Below, piece by piece: positions 45,797 to 54,895 of a stretch of 64,000 bases of DNA. The number at the start of each line of letters is the position of its first letter. Positions within the stretch are counted from its first letter, which is position 1. Location of the stretch: assembly GCA_022447225.1 (NCBI GenBank), contig JAKVAZ010000009.1, positions 124,001-188,000 of the forward strand. Reading direction: 5' to 3'. Under the pieces are notes generated by a model, which did no database searches, had not been told where the DNA came from, and saw only the letters and a list, made by a program, of their open reading frames with translations. The position numbers were made by a program, and so were the translations under genes. Source of the DNA: Fuerstiella sp. (GTDB lineage: Bacteria; Planctomycetota; Planctomycetia; Planctomycetales; Planctomycetaceae).

Positions 45797-46417
45797 CTAC
45801 GGCAGGCGACGAACTTTTATCCCGCGGTAATAGACCGTGCTCTTTGGATCATGAGCCTGAAGTGCAAATGTGCCGCGCCCAAGCCGTCGCTCAAACTTTT
45901 CTGAAAATGCGGGCTTATTTTCAGGTTCTGTGTAGTCGACGACAACGGTACCATTCACGGTGATCACAATCTGCTGACCCTGGACGCGAATGTTTGTCGT
46001 ATACCATTCATTGTCTTTGGCGGGTGGTTCCGTCACTTTGACAACGCCATAGATACTGCCGGATTTAATCGGATCCCGGTGCGAAATATTGACCTGGCAT
46101 TCATGACCCCACCGAGGCCAATCTTCGATCTGATAATCTGTATGGAAGTAAATTCCGGAATTGCTGCCCGGAGTTGTCATCGTTTCACACTCAAATTCAA
46201 AATTGGTAAACGGTTCATCGTTTCCAACGTAGAACAGATGTGCCTTGGGTCCGCTGCACACCAGTTTCCCGTCTTCGATGCCCCAGGAATCTGCGTTTTC
46301 GCCAACCTTCCAGCCGGTCATGGTTCCGTCAAAAATTGATTTCCACTCGCCGGTTTCCTCGGCAGCACCTTGCGCGGAAAGCAAAGCAGTCAACATCAGG
46401 ATGGATATTCGATACAT
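45797..46417 (-). CDS. DUF1080 (3-keto-disaccharide hydrolase-like) exported protein
   Basis: 206 residues from ATG 46417, with GGAG about 9 bases upstream and a signal peptide directly after it (MYRISILMLTALLSAQGAA); the longer frame to 46564 is not used. DUF1080 (PF06439) landmarks: GEWKSIFDGTMTGWKVG, WGIEDGKLVCSGP, NFEFECETMTTPGSNSGIYFH, EWYTTNIRVQGQQIVITVNGTVVVDY and GRGTFALQAHDPKSTVYYRGIKVRRL. Planctomycetes hold dozens of these; some members cleave 3-keto-glycosides. A periplasmic role in glycoside breakdown after oxidation is plausible. It is divergent from the glycosyltransferase gene. Confidence 0.93.
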   Translation of the reverse strand: MYRISILMLTALLSAQGAAEETGEWKSIFDGTMTGWKVGENADSWGIEDGKLVCSGPKAHLFYVGNDEPFTNFEFECETMTTPGSNSGIYFHTDYQIEDWPRWGHECQVNISHRDPIKSGSIYGVVKVTEPPAKDNEWYTTNIRVQGQQIVITVNGTVVVDYTEPENKPAFSEKFERRLGRGTFALQAHDPKSTVYYRGIKVRRLP

Positions 46418-46624
46418 TCGTCGTTCTCCGGTAGGTACAGGTGTGGCATTTGAGTGAAGTTCCGCACTGGGAATACTGACGGAATACATCGTCCGTCCCT
46501 TCACGTCGACGGTTGCACCGTTGTTTGTTGTTTCTACGAAAATCTTTCCGCACTTTCCACTCATTCATTTTGAATCGGCCGACAATTCTGTGCGTCGGGC
46601 TGACTGGCGGCAACCGAATTTTTC

Positions 46625-47776
46625 ATGCGAATCGCCCATCTCATCACCCGACTGATCATTGGCGGTGCTCAGGAGAACACACTGTTCAGTGTTGATGATC
46701 AGCACCATCTGCACGGAGACCAGGTATGCCTGATTACCGGTCCGGCAACCGGGCCCGAAGGCACTCTGGCAGACCGTGCCCGCGAGCGACAGCTGGATGT
46801 TCGACTGGTGCCTCAGCTTCACAGGAATCTAAATCCACTGAGTGATCTGCAGGCTTATTTTGCCGTCAGAAAACAACTCCGTGACTACCAACCGGATCTG
46901 GTTCATACGCACAGTTCCAAGGCGGGAATCATCGGGCGTCGGGCCGCATACGACCTGGGAATTCCATGTGTGCACACAATTCATGGCGCTTCCTTTCACT
47001 ACGGCCAGCCACGTATGTTGCACTGGGCCTATCGACGCGCAGAGAATGTGGCTAATGGCTGGTGCCAGCATTTCATCACCGTCTGCGACGCGATGATTCA
47101 GCAATACCTCGATGCAGGTATCGGGACTCGGTCAAAATACACGACAGTCTACAGCGGAATGGATGTTGACCGTTTCCTCAATCCGACTGAATCGAGAGAA
47201 GCAGTTCGAACACGTTTGGGGATTGCCGATGACGACATCGTTATTGTTAAGGTCGCCCGGCTTTTTAATCTGAAAGGCCATGATTATCTGATTGACGCTG
47301 CTTCACAGATTACGGCAGCGATTCCCAAAGTGAAGTTCTTACTTGTTGGTGATGGAATTTTACGGAGCGAATTTGAGTCCCGCATTGCCGCCCTGGGACT
47401 GTCAAATCATTTTGTGTATGCCGGACTGGTACCGCCCGCTGAAGTAACGAACTACATTCACGCGGCGGAACTGGTGGCCCACACCAGCGTCTGGGAGGGC
47501 CTGGCCCGTGTGTTACCACAGGGTCTGATCGCAGGAAAACCAGTGGTCAGTTTCGATATCGACGGCGCCCCCGAAGTCTGCATCGATGAGGAAACCGGAC
47601 TTCTGGTGCCGACACGCGATGTCAAACTTCTCGCGGATGCGATTATCCGCCTTGCCTCAGACGAGCGTCTGAGGCAACGACTTGGGCAAGAAGGCCGCCG
47701 TCGGTTTACCGAACAGTTTCGCCACGAATACATGACAGAGCGGATTCGGGACGTGTACCGCACCATTCTGAATTGA
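46625..47776 (+). CDS. GT4 family glycosyltransferase
   Basis: 383 residues with a GT-B fold. The N-terminal domain begins MRIAHLITRLIIGGAQENTL, a typical GT4 start, and includes PDLVHTHSSKAGIIGRRAA and TIHGASFH; the C-terminal nucleotide-sugar domain has IVKVARLFNLKGHDYLIDAA, FLLVGDGILRSEFESRI, FVYAGLVPPAEVTNYIHAAEL and TSVWEGLARVLPQGLIAGKPVVSFDIDGAPEV, with the EGLxRV motif and Glu of the ExxE region in place. It transfers a sugar from a nucleotide donor, probably in cell-surface polysaccharide synthesis. It stands alone; the next gene is convergent. Confidence 0.93.
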   Translation: MRIAHLITRLIIGGAQENTLFSVDDQHHLHGDQVCLITGPATGPEGTLADRARERQLDVRLVPQLHRNLNPLSDLQAYFAVRKQLRDYQPDLVHTHSSKAGIIGRRAAYDLGIPCVHTIHGASFHYGQPRMLHWAYRRAENVANGWCQHFITVCDAMIQQYLDAGIGTRSKYTTVYSGMDVDRFLNPTESREAVRTRLGIADDDIVIVKVARLFNLKGHDYLIDAASQITAAIPKVKFLLVGDGILRSEFESRIAALGLSNHFVYAGLVPPAEVTNYIHAAELVAHTSVWEGLARVLPQGLIAGKPVVSFDIDGAPEVCIDEETGLLVPTRDVKLLADAIIRLASDERLRQRLGQEGRRRFTEQFRHEYMTERIRDVYRTILN

Positions 47777-47872
47777 GTTTAAAAACAGCCCCCGAACTCA
47801 CCGAACACGACACGACACGACGGCCGCAACGTATCTCACGCGTCATTGACCAATCGTCTGGTCAACGCGAAG

Positions 47873-50800
47873 TCAATTGGTGAAAGTCTGGTCCAGCATC
47901 GCGGGCAGTTCATCGTCCCGCATCAGAGTTTCACCTGGTTCCTCCCGGGACCGCACCAGTGGTTCATGCTTTGCCCGGTGTGCAAGTACCTGCTGTTCAT
48001 AGTCCCGCAGCGGACCAATCAGGGCTTTGGAAACAAACTGTCGGCGAGTCAGAAATCTCTCCCGTTTCTTTCCTGCGACAGCGAAAATTTTCTCCATTTG
48101 CTGCAGAGCGATCTGCGTGACCTGAATCGACAATTCAACGTCACGCTGCATGCGAACAGCGGATGTCGGCTCAAATTCCGTACGAGCCTCCCATCGCAGA
48201 ATCAACTCCTGAACAAGATCATTCAGGTGATCAAACCGTTCCACATCATTGTCCACAATTTCAGGTTGTTCAGTGAGCTGTTTCAGTGCTGCGACCACGT
48301 TCCGAACGGAATAGTCGCCAGGCTGTGTGTAATGGATCGTGTGCAGACGATGCTGAAATTCGACCCGGGGTTCAGGATGTCCTGCCCGTTCATGGATGCT
48401 CACCAGTTCATGATGAACAAAATCCGAGATCAAAGGCTCATAATCCACTGAAAAATCACTGAGACGTTGCAGTTCCGACAGCGACACCGGGCCGGAACGA
48501 ACCTGTTTCAGCACTTCCCCGAGGGTCGTCAGGTAAGCTTTGCGATGCTCATCCAGCGGATGCGGCAGACGGTGCAGTTTACCGTCACGAAACACCTCCA
48601 CTGGTCGTCGCGGATTTCGCTGCATCTCTGATTTCAGTGATTTACGATACACACCTGGTTGATCGGGAAAAGCGGTCAGTATCTCAACCTGCTGAGCATA
48701 AGCACTGATCCTGCGGCGAAATTCTTCGTGAGTCGGCCCCGACGGCACCGCCTGAGCGATTCTCATTTGATGCGGCGCCAGCAATTTGTGAACGTTTCCT
48801 GCATGATTCACCGACTGCACCGTCTCCCAGCCCAGACGCAGACTTAATGACCCGGTGTTGACGGCGGAACCCGGCGAAAGATCATAGTGGTTCCACAGTC
48901 CGATCGGATCGGCGGAATCAACCACAGGTAATGCTGCCAGCTGACACCAATCCCACCCGCAGCGACTCAACTCGCGCTGCACGTGCCTCCGCGACATGCG
49001 CATCAGTACCCCACTGTCCAGCAGAGGAACTGAGGAGTTGCTGCCCAGCAGCGCGATTTCTCCTGGTCCCATCCGCACCATCGCGACATTTTCGAAAACC
49101 TCGGAGACTCTGGCCAGGATCTGCAGGACGCTCTCGCGACCGATATGCTGCTGTCGAATGCGCTGACAAAACACACCATCTGCCGTCAGTCTTTCAGAGA
49201 CAGCCCGAAACCAGCACGTTGACAGACGTGACAATGATGCACTTCTCAAAGGATCTGCCAGAACAGAAATCAACACGTCAACCGGAGCCACCGATGCATC
49301 ACGGATCACAATCTCCGGATCCTTGAACACAATCTCTATTTCGCCGTCTTCCAAAGACTCAACTGCCGTCAACTGACTGTGTGCAGCCGGCGGCCTGACC
49401 ACAGTCACTCGATGCAGGGGAAACTGCCGGCAGGTCCTCAAAGCAACACCCGAATAGTCGCTCATCAGCAGCACGCTGCCAGGACGTTGATGCATTACCA
49501 GCGGCAGGACACACGTCAAAACTTCTGCAACAGGCTGCGGCGTCGTTGAGGTGTTTGTGGAAATTTCACCCACACTGTGACCGTTAACTCTTATTTCCAG
49601 CGCATCCGCACTCTGTTTCCACGTCGTCACCGTTCCTTCCGCTGATTCATAACTGTCAGCCAGTCGGACAGCATCGCTTTCTGAAATCATATCCGCGGGC
49701 ACACCGTGATGAATGGCCGCAATCGGTCTCATAGAGAACAACAGACGCGACGGACCGGTCATCTCCGGTAACAAAGTAAAAATGCCAATCACGGCTGCAG
49801 AAGCGGACAGCACACCAGTTAGCCGGATCAAACCAAAACGATCACTGTTATTAGCAACTCGCCACAGCAACATGACAGGCACGACAGCAATGACGCCGAC
49901 AGCAGTCAATGCCGGCCACACCGGCGAAATCCCCATATGAGAAACCAGCCCGGGAATCGCACTCCCCAGACAAAAGGATACAGGATGAACATTTGATGTC
50001 CGGCACTGCCCACTTTCAAGAAAACGGCAACCGGACATCGCAGCCATCAGAAGCGGCACTGACCAGACGGCAAGCTGAAAACCCTGCCAAAAAACCATTT
50101 CCATACCGGTGGATATCGTCGCGCGGAGATGCAGATTCCAGTTTACGACACCCGTAAAAAACCACGGCAGAATGGCAATGACGACCAAGCTCCCCGCCCA
50201 GACAACCCGTGGACGATATTTGAGCTGCAGCTGTGGTATCATGGCTACCAGCAGCAGGCCGCCCGTGCAGACGATTCCCGCACAAATCGCGATCAGGGAA
50301 ACCGAAAAGACGCGATGTAAAACCAGGATTCCTGCAACAACCCCCGTACCCGCCGCAACATTCATCAGCATCTGCAGGATCCCGAAGTCACTTCTGAAGG
50401 TCCTGATTCCATTCGGCCGAAAATCAGCTGTGTCGCCTGGTCGCCGTACAGCGATTCCAACCACACAGCCGCCCAGCAGTATCACCGAAAATGTAAACGA
50501 CCGGAACAACCAGGCATGAACGGCAAAAAACGTGACTCCTGCGACGCAGCCGATTACACGACGCCGAGTCATTTCCGTGGAACCGAAATCAAAGAGCAGA
50601 CAACACGCGAGGGCACCGGCAGCAGGCAGTGCCGCAACCATCCAGACCGCAAACGGAGACAATCCGAAGCCGGCCCCCAGTCTCAGACAAAACTCAAAGC
50701 ATACGGGCGCAGTCACGACCGTCAGCACACCCGTCACGCCGGCAATGATTGTCTGCAGATTCTGAGCACGAATCCGCCTCCGCAGAAAACGCGAACCGGC

Positions 50801-50968
50801 TACACCCGCAGCGACAGCCACACACAACGCTGTGTTCGACAGAGGCGACGTGCCACAGATCGACACCCACTGGCACAGCAGCGTTAGCAGCAGGAAAGCG
50901 GCCAGTGCCGCTGTCAGCACAGGCTCAGTGAATCTGTTCACCGTCTCAAATCGGTCCCGGGCTTCCAT
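47873..50968 (-). CDS. Large multi-pass membrane protein with degenerate spermidine-synthase-like domain
   Basis: 1031 residues. Residues about 12-420 form some twelve membrane helices. Residues about 490-670 are laid out like an aminopropyltransferase (spermidine synthase) Rossmann domain: VLTCVLPLVMHQRPGSVLLM, HRVTVVRPP, VDVLISVLADP, AVSERLTADGVFCQRI and VFENVAMVRMGPGEIALLGS. Where true enzymes have GGGDGG for the nucleotide part of the substrate it has SDYSGV, so catalysis is doubtful. Residues about 670-1031 are helical and charged, with no known domain. This membrane-plus-synthase fusion resembles large planctomycete and other bacterial proteins whose role is not known. It is transcribed divergently from purU and probably stands alone. 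Confidence 0.7.
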   Translation of the reverse strand: MEARDRFETVNRFTEPVLTAALAAFLLLTLLCQWVSICGTSPLSNTALCVAVAAGVAGSRFLRRRIRAQNLQTIIAGVTGVLTVVTAPVCFEFCLRLGAGFGLSPFAVWMVAALPAAGALACCLLFDFGSTEMTRRRVIGCVAGVTFFAVHAWLFRSFTFSVILLGGCVVGIAVRRPGDTADFRPNGIRTFRSDFGILQMLMNVAAGTGVVAGILVLHRVFSVSLIAICAGIVCTGGLLLVAMIPQLQLKYRPRVVWAGSLVVIAILPWFFTGVVNWNLHLRATISTGMEMVFWQGFQLAVWSVPLLMAAMSGCRFLESGQCRTSNVHPVSFCLGSAIPGLVSHMGISPVWPALTAVGVIAVVPVMLLWRVANNSDRFGLIRLTGVLSASAAVIGIFTLLPEMTGPSRLLFSMRPIAAIHHGVPADMISESDAVRLADSYESAEGTVTTWKQSADALEIRVNGHSVGEISTNTSTTPQPVAEVLTCVLPLVMHQRPGSVLLMSDYSGVALRTCRQFPLHRVTVVRPPAAHSQLTAVESLEDGEIEIVFKDPEIVIRDASVAPVDVLISVLADPLRSASLSRLSTCWFRAVSERLTADGVFCQRIRQQHIGRESVLQILARVSEVFENVAMVRMGPGEIALLGSNSSVPLLDSGVLMRMSRRHVQRELSRCGWDWCQLAALPVVDSADPIGLWNHYDLSPGSAVNTGSLSLRLGWETVQSVNHAGNVHKLLAPHQMRIAQAVPSGPTHEEFRRRISAYAQQVEILTAFPDQPGVYRKSLKSEMQRNPRRPVEVFRDGKLHRLPHPLDEHRKAYLTTLGEVLKQVRSGPVSLSELQRLSDFSVDYEPLISDFVHHELVSIHERAGHPEPRVEFQHRLHTIHYTQPGDYSVRNVVAALKQLTEQPEIVDNDVERFDHLNDLVQELILRWEARTEFEPTSAVRMQRDVELSIQVTQIALQQMEKIFAVAGKKRERFLTRRQFVSKALIGPLRDYEQQVLAHRAKHEPLVRSREEPGETLMRDDELPAMLDQTFTN

Positions 50969-51359
50969 GCCACAGCCTCCACGGATTCATTGCTAGTCGT
51001 TGAAAACCGGCTCTCAGCTCGACAAAGAAAGTCCTGCCTGATCATTTATTCCAGGTTGACCCACTCCGGATATCTGCCGACAGTCGAATTCTGATATCTT
51101 CTGAAAACTGCTCCAACCACCATTAACTTAACCTGTTTTCTAACCTCAAAGCCCGATCCGTCTCAAGATCAGCCCCGATGAAGTCCCAAGGATCAGAGCA
51201 GACGGTTCAATCAGCGGATTTGGCTCTGGTTAAATCAAATCCGGTGTCAGCCCGCCGTTCTGGGTCCCGGACACTGGACCTGTGTCATGCCGAAAACGTC
51301 AGACAGCACCGGACAGGTGTCGGATTCTGTGACACGAAGCAGCAAAACGGAGAATTTCT
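50969..51359. other. Divergent intergenic region, no gene seen
   Basis: 391 bp that must hold promoters for the large membrane protein and for purU. No coding frame with support and no clear promoter or hairpin was recognised. Confidence 0.45.
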
Positions 51360-52223
51360 GTGCAGATTATCATTACAGCGGTCGGACCGGATAATCGAGG
51401 ACTGGCCGACCCGATCGTCCACTACGTGACGGGAGCCGGAGCCAACATTTATGAAATTCAGATGTACGACCGGGACAGTGAACACCTGTTTGCGATGCTG
51501 CTGCGAATCAACTGGACGAAAAACGATGACAGTATCGACGTCCTGAGAGATCACCTGAGCCAGATTGGGAAACTTCGTGGATTACAGATCCGAGTCTGGA
51601 CCCGCGGCGAGCACCAGACAACGCCGAAAATTGCAATTTGCACGACGTACCGTACCGAGCATCCACTGGCAATCCTGCGAGCCGTCCGTGACGGACAGCT
51701 TTCGGCGGAACCGGCGGTCATGATCGGCAACCGCGATTCCTGCCGCAGTGTAGCAGAACAGTTTGGTGTCCCGTGGCACAACATCGGTGATCCGGACGGC
51801 AACCCGGATTACGGCCGTCTGGAATCACTCGTCGATGAATACAAGATTGACTACATCGTGCTGGCACGGTTCATGAGGGTTTTGCCGGCGGAACTCTGCT
51901 GGAAGTTTGCAGGCGGGAGAATCATCAATCTGCACCACGGACTGCTTCCATCGTTTCCCGGATTTCGTCCGTACGAAGACGCCCACCAGCACCACATGCT
52001 GTGTTATGGAGCGACAGTGCATTTTATCGTTCCCGAACTGGATGCAGGAAACCAGATCATCCATCAAAGTTCGTTTACGGTTTTACCTGGCACGTCACTC
52101 AGTAACATCAAACGCCAGGGCGAATCCGATCATGAACCCAACTGTCTGGTGGAGGGGCTGCGCAGAGTTATCAACGAAGAAGTCGAACTGCACTTTCATC
52201 GTGTCGTCAGGCGGGAGACATAA
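51360..52223 (+). CDS. purU: Formyltetrahydrofolate deformylase
   Basis: 287 residues from a GTG at 51360 with GGAG about 7 bases upstream. An N-terminal ACT-like domain (TAVGPDNRGLADPIVHYVTGAGANI) is followed by a formyl-transferase-type catalytic domain: KIAICTTYRTEHPLAILRAV, VDEYKIDYIVLARFMRVLP, INLHHGLLPSFPGFRPYEDAHQH near 190 and ATVHFIVPELDAGNQI. The Asn/His of NLHHG and the Asp of ELDAG are the family catalytic residues. It hydrolyses 10-formyltetrahydrofolate to formate and tetrahydrofolate, balancing one-carbon pools and feeding formate to purine synthesis. The QIIHQS segment differs from the common IIAQ, but length and order are normal. It is divergent from the large membrane gene. 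Confidence 0.92.
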   Translation: MQIIITAVGPDNRGLADPIVHYVTGAGANIYEIQMYDRDSEHLFAMLLRINWTKNDDSIDVLRDHLSQIGKLRGLQIRVWTRGEHQTTPKIAICTTYRTEHPLAILRAVRDGQLSAEPAVMIGNRDSCRSVAEQFGVPWHNIGDPDGNPDYGRLESLVDEYKIDYIVLARFMRVLPAELCWKFAGGRIINLHHGLLPSFPGFRPYEDAHQHHMLCYGATVHFIVPELDAGNQIIHQSSFTVLPGTSLSNIKRQGESDHEPNCLVEGLRRVINEEVELHFHRVVRRET

Positions 52224-52353
52224 CATTTTTGTATTAACGCCGGCGCTGCGTTCCCAATGGAACACGATTGAGTTACGGACAAAGTCGGCTGTCGACCCAC
52301 ACAACCGGGTTCAAAAACAGAAGCCTCCCGTCCTCTGTCCGCCAGGCTAAATC

Positions 52354-53010
52354 TTATCGACCGTTCCCGGTTAACATAGCATCAGCCCGATGCTTAATGA
52401 GTCGACGGCCATGATCAAAGACAGGGTAGGAATCCGGACCCAGAGCGGCCAGTGGAATCCGTCTAAGCACCTGATTGATCCGCATCATCAGACGGTCGTT
52501 GTCTGCGTAGTCATGCAGAAACCTGATCCGACAAAACGCACCAATGAATCGGGCCAGACCGTCAACCGGCCTGGACACTACCAGATTCACCGATTCCTGA
52601 ACCCAGTCCGCATCAACCGACTGCAGGGCGGTGTAGTATCGCGGAAGCAGTTCGGGGTCGCGGCGGGCCAGTTCATTGTCCAGAAGCAATTCCGTCACGA
52701 CATGCCCCAGCAGGCCAGGTCGGTGATCATACGGATCGGGCATCAGTCGGTGAAACCGGCGAACCAGATCTTCGCACACCTCCTGAAATATAATGCTTCG
52801 GTGAAACAGCTCATCATCAGCATGATGCTGCATGATGCCCCGACACAGCCGCAGAAATGCCTGATCACGGCCCTCTTCGATCATCGCACCGACCACACGA
52901 GATCGGGCACGAATCCGGGGGGCTGCCACCCGCAGCCAGTCCGGTACAGCCGTTCCGGCAACGAATAGCGGGTCATCCAGAAAACGATATCCGTGCGCGA
53001 GATAATTCAT
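52354..53010 (-). CDS. AcpH-like (DUF479-type) conserved protein
   Basis: 218 residues beginning MNYLAHGYRFLDDPLFVAGTAVPDWL, an opening very like that of acyl-carrier-protein phosphodiesterase AcpH (DUF479), whose members start with MN(F/Y)LAH. Further His/Asp-rich stretches (IMQHHADDELFHRS, LLGHVVTELLLDNELARR, RFLHDYADNDRLMMRIN) could form a metal site of the HD type. AcpH removes phosphopantetheine from ACP. The match beyond the N-terminus is distant, so the activity is not secure. No signal peptide or membrane helix. Neighbours (purU convergent, epimerase divergent) give no functional link. Confidence 0.7.
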   Translation of the reverse strand: MNYLAHGYRFLDDPLFVAGTAVPDWLRVAAPRIRARSRVVGAMIEEGRDQAFLRLCRGIMQHHADDELFHRSIIFQEVCEDLVRRFHRLMPDPYDHRPGLLGHVVTELLLDNELARRDPELLPRYYTALQSVDADWVQESVNLVVSRPVDGLARFIGAFCRIRFLHDYADNDRLMMRINQVLRRIPLAALGPDSYPVFDHGRRLIKHRADAMLTGNGR

Positions 53011-53262
53011 GTAAAAACAGTTCAGACTGTGAGATTTGACACTTTCAACACGGTCACTTGCAGAATTGCGATACGGAACTCATCCTGTGGCCCGAAGATC
53101 ATCGTGGCCTCGAAAACCACAAAAACACCTGACAGTCGGATCTGCTGCCTTCCGGGATGCAGTAGCCGGATTCAAAACTCACAGGTTTTGCAGTCAGAAC
53201 ATCAGGAATCAACCGGCGACTCCGGATATTTTGTCTTAAACACATACTCGGGAGAGTACTGA

Positions 53263-54111
53263 ATGATCAAGTACGGTATGAATTTGCTGCTGTGGACTTC
53301 TGATGTCACAGAAGAGTTGTTCCCACTGTTCGGACAGCTCAAAGACATCGGCTATGACGCCGTTGAGCTGCCGATTTTTGACGTCGATGAAGCAAAATAC
53401 TCCCGCATCGGACAGGAGCTGCAGAAAAACGAACTACAGGCCACAGCAGTCACGGTGTGCGCAGAAGACGCCAACCCGATTTCTCCTGATGCAGCCGTCC
53501 GCAGGGCAGCTGTCGCCAATCTGAAACAAACAGTGGACATGTGTGTCGCCAGCGGGGCCACACACCTGTGCGGTCCGATTCATTCGACCTTGGGAAAATT
53601 TTCCGGTATGGGCCGAACACAAGACGAATGGAACCGCTGCAAAGACGTCCTGTCGGAGGTTGCCGACTATGCCCGCACCGGCGACGTGACACTGGTCGTC
53701 GAATATCTCAATCGGTTCGAATGTTATTTTCTCAATACCGCCGCAGATGCGGCCCAATTCTGCCGCGAAGTGAACCATCCGAACGTGCGAACGATGTATG
53801 ACACGTTTCACGCCAACATCGAAGAAAAATCCATCACAGAAGCTGTCAAAGCCTGCTCCGAGTACCTGGCCCACGTCCACATCTCGGAGAATGACCGTTC
53901 AACCCCGGGGGAAGGTGGTGTCAACTGGGACGAATCGTTTGCGGCACTCAAACAGGTCGGCTATGACGATGGTTATTTGACGATTGAAGCCTTCGGTCAG
54001 GCCCTGCCGGAACTGGCAGCCGCAACCTGTATCTGGCGTCGAATGTTCGAAACAGAACTTGACGTTGCAAGAAACGGACTGGAGTTCATGAAAAGCCGGT
54101 GGGAAGGATAA
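53263..54111 (+). CDS. Sugar phosphate isomerase/epimerase (AP endonuclease 2 / ketose 3-epimerase-like TIM barrel)
   Basis: 282 residues, the usual length; GGAG lies 7 bases before the ATG. The barrel metal ligands of ketose 3-epimerase-type members are visible: Glu in VVEYLNRFE near 148, Asp in YDTFHANIEE near 180, His in LAHVHISENDR near 206 and Glu in YLTIEAFG near 246. The start MIKYGMNLLLWT is also typical. Such enzymes interconvert ketoses, or keto-sugar intermediates, with Mn2+ or Mg2+. It may process products of the DUF1080, ThuA and Gfo/Idh/MocA enzymes in this window (inference). The next gene, an oxidase subunit III-like protein, follows 33 bp later, but no functional link is obvious. 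Confidence 0.88.
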   Translation: MIKYGMNLLLWTSDVTEELFPLFGQLKDIGYDAVELPIFDVDEAKYSRIGQELQKNELQATAVTVCAEDANPISPDAAVRRAAVANLKQTVDMCVASGATHLCGPIHSTLGKFSGMGRTQDEWNRCKDVLSEVADYARTGDVTLVVEYLNRFECYFLNTAADAAQFCREVNHPNVRTMYDTFHANIEEKSITEAVKACSEYLAHVHISENDRSTPGEGGVNWDESFAALKQVGYDDGYLTIEAFGQALPELAAATCIWRRMFETELDVARNGLEFMKSRWEG

Positions 54112-54144
54112 GTGTTACCCGGCAGCTGAAGAGAGTTCTGTCAT

Positions 54145-54747
54145 TTGAATGCCAGTGAAATGCAACCGGACGTTATCCGACACCTACAAAAGCCAGGAAC
54201 GTTCGCTGTTGCTTTCTTCCTGCTTGCGTTTGCTGTTCTCACCGCCGCCGCCGGCTCTGCCTGGCTGGCAACGCTGATTGCCGAACCGGATCCGGCCTGG
54301 AATCGGTTTGCATTGGTTGTATCGTTTGTCGGCAGCACCGCACTGTTAGCGGGCGGTAGTATCCAGCTGATCCGGGCAACGGGGTTCGTCAAAAGGGAAC
54401 GACAACCCGAATTTCGTCAGTGTCTGGCCTGGGCACTGGCCATCGGAACCGCATTTGTGAGTGTCCAGACGTACGGACTGCATTCTCTGATTGCCCTGCA
54501 TACTGACGATTTCGCCACCGCGGTCAGACATGCCGCGTTTGCCTTTATCCTGCTGCACGCCATTCATGTTGTCATCGCACTTCTCTTTCTGGTGTATATC
54601 GCACTGCAGGCCGTGACAGATCGCTATGACCACGAGTACTCGCTGGGAGTCACATTCTGCAGCTGGTTCTGGCACGGACTTGGTATCGCATGGATCGCCA
54701 TCCTAGCGGTATTTACCGTTGCCGGAGCTGCAACCATGGCACACTGA
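54145..54747 (+). CDS. Heme-copper oxidase subunit III-like membrane protein
   Basis: 200 residues with five hydrophobic helices: about 20-45, 55-78, 90-115, 130-155 and 172-198. The sequence GLHSLIALHTDD, LLHAIHVVIALLFLVYI and YSLGVTFCSWFWHGLGIAWIAI follows the pattern of cytochrome oxidase subunit III (COX3), including the conserved Gly-Leu-His and the WHGLGxAWI end. No subunit I or II gene lies nearby, so it may serve as an orphan subunit for an oxidase elsewhere or a related respiratory complex. The start is uncertain: TTG at 54145 with a GAGAG upstream, or ATG at 54160. It lies 33 bp after the epimerase stop, so the two could be co-transcribed. Confidence 0.72.
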   Translation: MNASEMQPDVIRHLQKPGTFAVAFFLLAFAVLTAAAGSAWLATLIAEPDPAWNRFALVVSFVGSTALLAGGSIQLIRATGFVKRERQPEFRQCLAWALAIGTAFVSVQTYGLHSLIALHTDDFATAVRHAAFAFILLHAIHVVIALLFLVYIALQAVTDRYDHEYSLGVTFCSWFWHGLGIAWIAILAVFTVAGAATMAH

Positions 54748-54895
54748 CATACATTAACGCGGCCATTTCGTCCCGTCCTGTCTGATCGTGCCGGCATTGT
54801 CCGCAACGGACCATTGTGCGAAACTACAGACGTACTTTTGCCGGGTCCGTACTTTTTTGACTCGTGGCATTTGCCCAGCTGAAAAACCCCGATCT

